Position numbers and translations under genes: made by a program. Under the pieces are notes generated by a model. The model was given only the letters and a program-made list of their open reading frames with translations, did not search any database and was not told the origin of the DNA. From positions 434,001 to 498,000 of the forward strand of contig OZ037902.1 in assembly GCA_964035575.1 (NCBI GenBank): a stretch of 64,000 nucleotides of DNA, written 5' to 3'. This stretch comes from Rhynchopus sp. YZ270_cl-10 (lineage: Eukaryota > Euglenozoa > Diplonemea > Diplonemida > Diplonemidae). Every line of letters starts with the position of its first letter. Within the stretch, counting starts at the first letter, position 1. This document shows positions 43,142 through 51,955 of the stretch, piece by piece.

Positions 43142-44623
43142 TCAGGCCCACCTTGGTGGATGCGGGGCCAGCCCTGGGGTTGTTGTAGGTCGCTGCTTCC
43201 CACCACCAGCACCTAGCCCTTTCACAGGCATGGAGTTCTCTCCGTCATCGTCCATGTCCCCTCGACGTCTTTGGCAACTGCTTTGTGGCTTCTCGACGGC
43301 TTCGTGGTGGTATCCACCACCTCCACTTCGATCCTTCCTCGCCCCTTTTGCCTCTTCTTTCTGTAGAATCCTTTCAGTGTACATATTCACCCGCCTTTTA
43401 TATTCGCAAAATGGAATCTCTTTTGACAGTTCTGCTCTTCTGTATGGTAATGACGGTCGTACTGCAAGGCAACTACAAAAAAACGTTTTCATGTATTTGA
43501 CAAGCTTTTCAAAGCAGTATGCAGCGAAGGAGTATTTCTTGGGCGGAAAGTTCTGTTTCCGTGCCATCCACTGCAACAAAATGCGGAATCTGTCGCAGCT
43601 TTGGCAGGGTGAATACAGAGAGGTCTGTTTATCCCCTAGACCATATGGCATGACCACTGGTATAGCGTAGTACCGCAACACCTCAACCAACGCCAACACG
43701 CCTTCGACAGAGGTGCACACATCCTTCACCTTCGCAGCTCCTCCTTTTTTCTCACTTTCGACCAAAAAGGTTCCTGCAGGAGGGGGTACCGCCTTGGCGC
43801 CACGATGTGCATGAAGCGAATACTGCCTTGGATCAATATCAACCCCTACCGTTACCTTAAAGCTAGGCTGTCCGGAGGGAACACTACCATACTTCCTGCT
43901 ACCATGCTGACGTTCGATAAAGTGAAGTAGGTATTGTCTCCTCCGTAACGCTAGCGGTGTTTTGTAAGACTCTGCTGTCGCATCCAACTCGAAGGTCAAC
44001 ATTACTGTCAAATATTTTGTGGACATCTGCCTCAATACGCACCCTTCATAAGACTTAAAAATCACCACATCCAGCTTCGACGGCTTCAACTCCACCATCA
44101 CACAGCTTGGATGTACAAAGCAGGTCCGATACGAATACTTTTCTCTCGCCCATTTTTGAAGGTTTCCTTGCCTCAGAATCTGATTGGATTGTTTGTCGTG
44201 ATGTGACAAAGGGAGACCTGATGTTCGAATCCCACCTAACCCTGCAAGACTGGAGAGCACCGTTAACAACCCACCTCGACCGCTAGAAATGCGGGCAGAG
44301 CAGAGTGCATACCGTTTGTCGTCATAGCCACTAACCACCCCAGTGTGAAATGTCATATGGGAGATACGCTGTTCCGGCTGGTCCCCTTGGGTCCAGAAGA
44401 GGCGGCCGCTTTTCTTGAGGAGCACCTTATGCAACACACCGCCCTCATCAATGAACGACGTTTTCCGACTGCTTGCAGGGAGAGACCCTATTACCGCTGT
44501 GTCACACCCCTTCGAATGCGGCAGTGGTGTCACCCTTTTGTCAGATGATGCGATTGTGTTCGTTTGAGACAAAGAAGATGATGGCTTCCCTCTCACTCCC
44601 ATATCAGGCAATGTCACCCTCAT
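43142..44623 (-). CDS. Hypothetical protein, 493 codons
   Basis: A long frame in mid-GC sequence, unlikely by chance in this stop-rich DNA, starts MRVTLPDMGVRGK. I recognise no domain. The middle has alternating hydrophobic beta-like stretches (YLTVMLTFELDATAE, SFKVTVGVDIDPRQYS) and a cysteine cluster (SPCQSCDRF); the C-terminal 80 residues are basic then Gly/Pro-rich and probably disordered. The ATG lies 25 bp from a pyrimidine-rich stretch on the minus strand and AG follows it immediately, so the real start could be in an upstream exon beyond the 62-bp array. Introns within the frame cannot be excluded. Confidence 0.5.
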   Translation of the reverse strand: MRVTLPDMGVRGKPSSSLSQTNTIASSDKRVTPLPHSKGCDTAVIGSLPASSRKTSFIDEGGVLHKVLLKKSGRLFWTQGDQPEQRISHMTFHTGVVSGYDDKRYALCSARISSGRGGLLTVLSSLAGLGGIRTSGLPLSHHDKQSNQILRQGNLQKWAREKYSYRTCFVHPSCVMVELKPSKLDVVIFKSYEGCVLRQMSTKYLTVMLTFELDATAESYKTPLALRRRQYLLHFIERQHGSRKYGSVPSGQPSFKVTVGVDIDPRQYSLHAHRGAKAVPPPAGTFLVESEKKGGAAKVKDVCTSVEGVLALVEVLRYYAIPVVMPYGLGDKQTSLYSPCQSCDRFRILLQWMARKQNFPPKKYSFAAYCFEKLVKYMKTFFCSCLAVRPSLPYRRAELSKEIPFCEYKRRVNMYTERILQKEEAKGARKDRSGGGGYHHEAVEKPQSSCQRRRGDMDDDGENSMPVKGLGAGGGKQRPTTTPGLAPHPPRWA

Positions 44624-44651
44624 CGTTGTCGAAAAAGAGAAAGAAAGAGAG

Positions 44652-45027
44652 AGAAAAAAGAGAGAAAAGCCTATTAGATGACCTCTAAGCCCTCTAAACT
44701 CTCACCTTGAGAGAGAAAAAAGAGAGAAAAGCCTATTAGATGACCTCTAAGCCCTCTAAACTCTCACCTTGAGAGAGAAAAAAGAGAGAAAAGCCTATTA
44801 GATGACCTCTAAGCCCTCTAAACTCTCACCTTGAGAGAGAAAAAAGAGAGAAAAGCCTATTAGATGACCTCTAAGCCCTCTAAACTCTCACCTTGAGAGA
44901 GAAAAAAGAGAGAAAAGCCTATTAGATGACCTCTAAGCCCTCTAAACTCTCACCTTGAGAGAGAAAAAAGAGAGAAAAGCCTATTAGATGACCTCTAAGC
45001 CCTCTAAACTCTCACCTTGAGAGAGAA
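44652..45027 (-). repeat. 62-bp tandem array, six units, each with intron-like outline
   Basis: The word CCTATTAGATGACCTCTAAG recurs every 62 bp (44669, 44731, 44793, 44855, 44917, 44979). Read on the minus strand, each unit runs GTGAGAGTTTAGAGG, then TCATCTAATAG (a branch-point-like CTAAT), then a 22-nt C/T tract, ending CAAG directly before the next GTGAG. The layout matches the dispersed family-2 hairpin elements (plus strand GATGA..CTAAGCC..TCT..CACC). It lies directly upstream of the unknown gene. Confidence 0.9.
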
Positions 45028-45227
45028 AAAAAAATTTGGCCAAGTCTTCAAAAGAAGCGTTCTTTTTAGGGGAAGTTATATCCTAGCTGACTTGGTACAA
45101 CATAGTGAAGGTGGGTGGGGAGGGGAAGGTTGTGTTGGAGGGGGCTGTGTGCTTTTCTGGTCGGAGGGGGTGGTGGTGGTGGTAGGGTTGAGGTTATTGG
45201 GGCGATACATAAAAAAAAAAAGGGTAG

Positions 45228-46090
45228 TTGATCTGCGCTGGCACCCTCCGGAAAGAAGCCAGAGTACGCCTTCCACGACGAGCTGTTGCAGAAGCAGGCT
45301 TTTGTTACTGGTGTGGGGAAACTGTGGTCTGCCGCAAAAGAACGTTTTTTGAAATCGATAGAGGCATGCATGGAAGGCTTGCATGTGAACATATTTCGTC
45401 CTTTCCGGTAAAGACTCCTTTAAGTTTTCCAGCGCAATCGCCTCAAATTCACTGAAGAAGAGGAACATAAAAGATGGAAGGGGGAAAATGGAAATAAAAG
45501 ACGGTCTTTTCATTTCATTCATTCTTTTTCTTTCTTTTTACGTCGAAACACACACCTCACATCCTCCTTTCGGGTAGGACTAAATATCTGCACCCAGTTT
45601 CTCCCTTTTTTTTTTGGCGAATTTTATAGAAAATCAGCCCCATCAGTGTCCCATCAAGGCGATCAATCATGCCGCCGACTGTAACCAAAAAAATCGAAAA
45701 CAAAATGTGACTTGAAATACAAAACCCTCTGACGATGTACCTAACGAACACAAGAGATGTACTGAGGGGAAGAGAACGAGGGGAGGTTTTGTTTTTATGA
45801 AAATACTTTTTTCGTTTGTTCAATATAACAGAGAGGGAAAAATACGGTTTTCCACCACTATAAAAAAAAAAGGTAATAAAACACTGCGGACCGATGCGCC
45901 AAGATTCCTCGCTGTGTTCTTTCTCTGACTCTTTCGGTTCCTTTGGTATAACGAACCTTGGTCACAACATAATAAAACGTTTAACTTCGTCCGAACGTCG
46001 AAAAGAAAAAGAAAAAATACAGCGGCTTTCAATGTTACCTACAAATGCAATCGTTATTTGTGTGCCGGAAAAACTTCGGAAAAAAAAGCA
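45228..46090 (-). CDS. Exon-like segments of an unresolved minus-strand gene
   Basis: Three short coding-like stretches are preceded by pyrimidine tracts and AG: 46070-46010 (FSGTQITIAFVGNIES), 45678-45557 (GGMIDRLDGTLMGLIFYKIRQ...ERRM, stop; acceptor GGTTACAG) and about 45453-45232 (EFEAIALENLKESLPERTKY; acceptor CTTCTTCAG). Family-3 hairpin elements sit in the putative introns before the first two. I cannot join them reliably or assign a function. Confidence 0.25.
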
Positions 46091-46095
46091 AAAAA

Positions 46096-46195
46096 GTTGA
46101 CTTGAAATACAAAGACCTCTCATGACAGTGTACCTTGGTATGACCGGCTGTACCGGGGTGGACACCCAACCATGCAGTCCTACATCCATTTCGTG
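46096..46195 (-). repeat. Hairpin element (family 3) with long tail
   Basis: GACTTGAAATACAAAGACC, CTCTCATGACAGTGTACC and ATGACCGGCTGTACCGG in order. Relatives are at 13887, 45709, 46672, 47817 and 61933; the copy at 61933 lacks the middle part. The tail is also similar to 43035-43090. Confidence 0.6.
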
Positions 46196-46199
46196 GTTT

Positions 46200-48318
46200 A
46201 CATCAAAAAAAAAAAAGTTTACTCGATGAACTTCAGCTCGCATTTTGCTTGGTCATCTCGATCATAATTGTTATCAAAAAAGGGGGTACAAAACTCAGGC
46301 AGACAATAAAAATAAAACAAACAAAAAAATCGCGGACACAGTCACTGGTTCCCCGCGGGTTATTGAACCCCAGAGAGTACTAAAAAAATGTTCCCCACAA
46401 ATTCTAACACAAGTACCCACCCACCCACCCACCCCCTACTATTCAGTTCTAAAAAGGGGGGAAGGGAATCTCTCCTGGGCAAATGTGTTCTTTGTTTTTG
46501 GGGGAGTCTATGTTCTCTAAGTCCCAAAGAAGAAGCATTTGGCCGAGAGGAAAAAATGCCGCAAAAGGAAAATGTGACTTGTGGTGTCTCCTAACGAGGG
46601 TTCACTAGCTAAATGCTAGTTTGTCGCTGGAATCGGAAAACCTAAAGACCCAGAGGGCCAGACCAATAAATTGGCAGAAATACAAAGCCCTCTCTACAGT
46701 GTACCCAAAGAAAGTGAAGTTGATAGTACAAACGTCTCTGGGACAGCAGGATTTTTGACGAAAAGAAAAGAACGATGCGGGATCTTCTCGTGATCACAAA
46801 AGAGAGGGTGAAAAGTGCTAACGCCTCAGACACTAAAATACAGAAAAAAGAGAAGTGCAAAACGCCTCACCATTCATCGTCAGACGCAGAGCACTGTTTC
46901 TGCCGCGAGAGGAAATATATATGAGAGAAAAAGCGCAAAAAAATGGAAAATAAATAAAAAATGGGGACTTTCACACAAGGTAGTTATATTGGAAGATAAG
47001 CTTTGCTTGAGTATCATAAGCCGCGTTGTGCTTAATCAACCTTAGACAAATAATTTTTTGTCTTCAACAAAACCTGCCCATAACGATATCTACTGCCCCT
47101 TTCTTTTTGGAACAGTGCTGGGAAAAGGGCAGTTGCCACTGTGTGAACTCTACTTTCCTCTCTTGCCACTTGCGTTACAACAGCGTTGAACGCTGGTCGC
47201 GTTTGGTGGGTTTTTTAACATTTTTTGCGGTAGCTGTCAGCCCTGACAGATGAGAAAGACACAGTGTGATTTCGACCTGTCATGATGTCATGTCACGTCA
47301 CGCCACACCCTGTCCTGTCCTGACCAGACGACCGTGTACAATCCGCACCCCACCGGACTCCAGCGGCTTATTACATATGTTTGCTCGCCCCTAAACGCAT
47401 GGCTTGTACGCCGTTTACCCCACTCTAGAAAGCGAAGCCACCAACGTGCAAACACCTCGCAACGCAGACATGTGATCTGAAGTGGTCAATCGAAGCCTAC
47501 ACGTCAAATAGACCCAGTGAAGTAACCCTGCCTTTTCCAATCAAAACCATAAAATTTTGAGAGAGAAAAAGCAGTAGAAGAAAGCAACAAAAAATGACCA
47601 TGTTCCTTCCTGGCAGAGACACCTTGATCAGTGAGCGAAACAACATGAGGGAAAACGGCAAAGAAGAAAAAAAAAGTCAAGTTGATAGTGCAAACGCCCT
47701 CTAGGATGCAGTCACTGACACTCCGCGGGTGAACAAAAAAAAGTACGACATCATTTTTACATGAAATCCGCAATACGTCGTTCGCTTTGTGACCAGCGCT
47801 TTAAAAAAAAGTTGGACTTGAAATACAACAACCCTCTCGTGACAGTGTACTTTAAAAAAAGAGAAGAGAAAAAATATAGCACCTGCAAGGACGAATGAAC
47901 TCCTCTCTCTGGAGTTCATAAAGAACATCGTTCAGGAATCAATTAAAATTGAATACTTGGAAAGCGAAGGTCTTTCCCCATCGAAGACAGTGTTGGTGGC
48001 AAATGAAAATGCAAAAAAAAATCTGAGAAATAACAAAAAGAAAGAAGACTTGAATAAGTAACACAACCGCACAACACATCTCTTTCCCCCCCAATATCAG
48101 ACTCGCTTGAGAACCTCAGATTCAAACGATCGGGTTTCAGAGCTACAAATAAGGTGGAAGCCCAGGCACAATTTTGTTTGTTTGTTTGTTTTCTTTTTTC
48201 GTTGTATCGACCATCACCACCAAGATGGGTGGTTCAGTACTCGATGTCACCCGAAGAAGGGCTAGGAAACTTACAGATGAGTTTTTTTTTTTTTTTTTTT
48301 TTTGTTTTTTGTTTTTTG
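46200..48318. other. AT-rich intergenic, dense in hairpin elements
   Basis: Members at 46672, 46722, 46810, 46853, 47444, 47679 and 47815, all with the GCCTC/CCTCT side on the plus strand. Spacing is as short as about 45 bp. No gene is supported; short frames such as 47504-47773 and 47943-48125 are unconvincing. Confidence 0.45.
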
Positions 48319-48872
48319 CAGGGGTTAAGTTAGCTTTTTTTTTTTCTCGCTGAGTCGGGTTTTCTGGGTTTTTATCGGCTTTTCTGGATTTTGCGAAAAA
48401 TAACCCATTCCCTCCGCGAGCGCAGCGAGCGGGAAAATTTTTAAGGTGCACCTCCGCGAGCGTAGCGAGCGGAAAAAAATTCCGCAATTTTTGGGCAAAG
48501 TTCAAAAATCCCACCAAAAAATGGGGGGACCCTGGGGATTTTTGGATTTGTCCTAACAATTTTGACCAACCTCAGTTCCCACTTCCTGCCTCATCCGCAC
48601 TCTCGCAACACTAGTACTGAACCTCTTCATATGAATAATTCCCAGTTCTGACGGGGGGTTTGTTTGGGTCGGGAGGATATTTTTTTTCTTAGAGGGTGGG
48701 GCGGGAGGGGGCTCCGCCCCCACCCCTACCCACCTTCCCAGCCTACACCACCCAAAAATTTGGATTTTTTTTTTTTTTTCAGATTCCAATTTTTTTTTTT
48801 TTTTTTTGAAAAACCCGAAAACCCGAAAACCGGGTTTTGAAAACCCAGAAACCCGCCCTAACTTAACCCCTG
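48319..48872. mobile_element. Non-autonomous hAT element F, 554 bp
   Basis: CAGGGGTTAAGTTAG and CTAACTTAACCCCTG are perfect inverted repeats, flanked by 8-bp duplications GTTTTTTG (48311-48318 and 48873-48880). The interior has two CTCCGCGAGCG-AGCGAGCGG hairpins. There is no transposase. Confidence 0.88.
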
Positions 48873-48969
48873 GTTTTTTGTTTTTTTGTTGAATCGACAA
48901 TCACCTACCGAGGGAGGTTCTGTACACAACGTCATCCAAATATTTACTTTTTTTTTTTTGCACAACTCC

Positions 48970-49063
48970 CACCTAATTTTTTACCCCGCGAATAGGCGCG
49001 TACAGGCGCGCATACGGTCCTCTTCGGCCCTAACGGTCCTATACGCGGGGTAAAAATCAGGTG
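48970..49063. mobile_element. Small inverted-repeat MITE, 94 bp
   Basis: CACCTAATTTTTTACCCCGCG is mirrored by CGCGGGGTAAAAATCAGGTG. Flanking octamers ACAACTCC and GTAACTCC match at six of eight bases, consistent with an older hAT-like insertion. Confidence 0.6.
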
Positions 49064-49254
49064 GTAACTCCATTCCCCCAATTCATAATAAACGAAGTAG
49101 AATATCACTCAAATGAAACAGAAATAAATGAAAACTTATAAGATGAAGGTACCTCTCGTACACAGACCAAGAACACCCCGTAGAAAAAAAAAAAATGAAA
49201 GAAAAAGCAAAAGGCAGTGTGTGAACAACTTTTGTGGGAAGGACACAGTAACAG
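49064..49254. repeat. Intergenic with hairpin element (family 2)
   Basis: GATGAAGGTACCTCTCGTACAC at 49142-49163, where GTAC pairs with GTAC. No other feature. Confidence 0.4.
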
Positions 49255-50300
49255 CTAGATTCAGGCTTCGCGCTAACTTTTGGAAAAAAATCTGAAAAAT
49301 CGTGTTTCGGGCCCAAAAAAACGCACCTCAAACAGTTGTGCATCAGGGGGTGAAAAAACAGTGTTTTGTGCCATTTCCGAGCCAATCCCGCGCTGTGGTG
49401 GGGCATATTCGGAAAAATGGACAAATTTTTAGTGACTTAAATTTTCACAAAATATGAACCCATACTCCTAAACAAGGGTCATTTTCAGTATGAAAACCCC
49501 AATTTAGATGAAATTGTGGTGTTTTTGACTGTGAAGGCAGGTAGCGCCGCAGGCGCACGGTACCCAACCTTTTTCTTTTCCCTTTTCTCTGCTTTCTTTT
49601 GATTGCGCGAGCCGATTGCTCTCCACGGTGGGGTCACATGTGTGTGCGAAAACGCTCTAAAGTACCCGTACTCTGAACTATGAGATTCCTCTGGTTCTAG
49701 TAAAGAAACCCCGTCTCAAAAAGTGCGTAAATATCCTTTTTTCCGCCCAAGAGGTCGTTTTGTTGCATTTCCGAACCAATCCCGGCTTGTGGTGGGGGAT
49801 ATACGGAAAAATGGACAAAATTTCAGTGACTTAAATTTTCACAAAATATGAACCCATGCCGTAAGCAAGGGTCATTTTCAGTCTGAAATCCCAACTTGGC
49901 GTAAAATTGTGTTTTGACTGGAAACACCAATGTACTGAAGAAGCTATGGGGTTTCTGTAACCACAGAGAAGAGTGAGAACAAAAACCAGGACGGTTGTGG
50001 CCTCGGAGGGGGTGCCGCCCTCACACAGTGAGGGTGGAGACTGTTCAGCGCATTGTCGTACTCAACAGAAAATGAATACTGTACATAAGTACATCATATT
50101 TAGAAATAAAGTAGGGTAGGGAACAGGTAGCGCCGCAGGCGCACGGTACCCAACTTTTTTCTTTTTTTCTTTTCCCTTTTCTCTGCTTTCTTTTGATTGC
50201 GCGAGCCGATTGCTCTCCACGGTGGGGTCACATGTGTGTACAAAAACACTCTAAAGTACCCTTACTGTGCAATATGAGATTCTCTGGTTTTCTTAAGGAA
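49255..50300. repeat. Dispersed repeat R1, two or three further copies
   Basis: Blocks equivalent to 3040-3430 in reverse orientation occur at 49255-49640, 49735-49925 (partial) and 50115-50300 (partial). Two copies carry the reverse complement of the 20-mer core (49548 and 50130). This looks like repeated local insertion or duplication of one element. Confidence 0.65.
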
Positions 50301-50766
50301 ACCCCGGTTTGCAAAATAGAAAACGACTTCAGGATATGACAGTTAAATGAAATAAAGAAAACACTTTTTCGTTTATCGCACCGCAAAAGGTTTGTGTTTT
50401 TCACTGATGAATGTGAGTGATGTTAGTGGAAAAACAATACGCTAAAGCGGGCACGCACCATCCGTCGTTTTCCATTTCTATTCGTCAATGCTTGATAACA
50501 CAAAAAAAAAAAACGCACCACAAAAATATCCAAAAATCCCGGGCCAAGGGCCAAAAATTAGCGCAAAGCCTGGCTAGATTGCGTTTCTTTTTTTTTTTTG
50601 GGCCGATGAAAAAAAAAAGGAAAACTTGTAAAGATGAATGTACCTCTTGTGCACACACATCTGGAAGAAGAAAAAGAGGAGGGGAAGGAAGGAAAGAAAC
50701 TGAACAGATTGGTATTTTTTGTTTTGTTTGTTTCTGCGTTTTTTTTTTTTTTTTTTCTTTTTTTTT
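50301..50766. other. AT-rich intergenic with hairpin element
   Basis: A family-2 hairpin lies at 50632-50672: AGATG pairs with CATCT around GTACCTCTTGTGCAC. Otherwise homopolymer-rich. No gene. Confidence 0.4.
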
Positions 50767-51269
50767 CACGGGTCGGGAAAGATCTTTTTTTTTTTTTTTT
50801 TTTTCGAGAAAAAAAATCCTCTTCTCCCGAAAAAAAAAAAAAAAAAAAGATTTTTGGGAGAAAAAAAAAAAGAGAAAAGATTTGAAAATCCTGGGAAAAT
50901 CCTGAAAAAATCCTGAAAAATCCTGGAAAAATCCATGAAATTTCATGAAAAATCTCGAGATCTTGAGAAATCTTTGAAAAAAAAAAAAAAGATTTTCAAA
51001 ATCTTTTTTTTTTTTTTTCCCAAAAAGATTTTTCAAAATCCCAAAAATCTTTTTTATCTTTTTTTTGAGAAAAAAAAGATTTTCAAGATCTTTTTCATCT
51101 TTTTTTCTCTTTTTTTCCTTTTTTTTTCAGGATTTTTCAAAGATCTCAAAGATCTCGAGAGATCCTGAAAAAAAAAGACAAAAATCCTGAAAATCTTGAT
51201 TTTTTTTTTTTTTCTCCCGAGATTCTCGAAAAAAGACAAAAAAAGACAAAAGATCTTTCCCGACCCGTG
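50767..51269 (+). mobile_element. A/T-rich foldback element, copy B, 503 bp
   Basis: Begins CACGGGTCGGGAAAGATC and ends GATCTTTCCCGACCCGTG. It is the inverted counterpart of copy A at 8659-9141 and the most complete copy. It encodes nothing. Confidence 0.7.
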
Positions 51270-51279
51270 TTTTTTTTTT

Positions 51280-51636
51280 CACGGGTCGGGAAAGATCTTT
51301 TTTTTTTTTTTTTTTTTCGAGAAAAAAAATCCTCTTCTCCCGAAAAAAAAAAAAAAAAAAAGATTTTTGGGAGAAAAAAAAAAAGAGAAAAGATTTGAAA
51401 ATCCTGGGAAAATCCTGAAAAAATCCTGAAAAATCCTGGAAAAATCCATGAAATTTCATGAAAAATCTCGAGATCTTGAGAAATCTTTGAAAAAAAAAAA
51501 AAAGATTTTCAAAATCTTTTTTTTTTTTCCCCCAAAAAGATTTTTCAAAATCCCAAAAATCTTTTTTATCTTTTTTTTGAGAAAAAAAAGATTTTCAAGA
51601 TCTTTTTCATCTTTTTTTCTCTTTTTTTCCTTTTTT
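51280..51636 (+). mobile_element. A/T-rich foldback element, copy C (right end missing)
   Basis: Begins CACGGGTCGGGAAAGATC like copy B and follows it to about two-thirds of its length, then abuts the start of copy D. Tandem arrangement suggests unequal exchange between copies. Confidence 0.6.
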
Positions 51637-51955
51637 CACGGGTCGGGAAAGATCTTTTTTTTTTTTTTTTTTTTCGAGAAAAAAAATCCTCTTCTCCCGA
51701 AAAAAAAAAAAAAAAAAAGATTTTTGGGAGAAAAAAAAAAAGAGAAAAGATTTGAAAATCCTGGGAAAATCCTGAAAAATCCTGGAAAAATCCATGAAAT
51801 TTCATGAAAAATCTCGAGATCTTGAGAAATCTTTGAAAAAAAAAAAAAAGATTTTCAAAATCTTTTTTTTTTTTTTTCCCAAAAAGATTTTTCAAAATCC
51901 CAAAAATCTTTTTTATCTTTTTTTTGAGAAAAAAAAGATTTTCAAGATCTTTTTC

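Noticed and set aside
44205-44240. tRNA T-arm-like string GTTCGAATCCC
   Set aside because: The flanking bases do not form a T stem or any other tRNA arm. A similar string at 55730 (GGTTCGATCCC) also lacks a tRNA fold.
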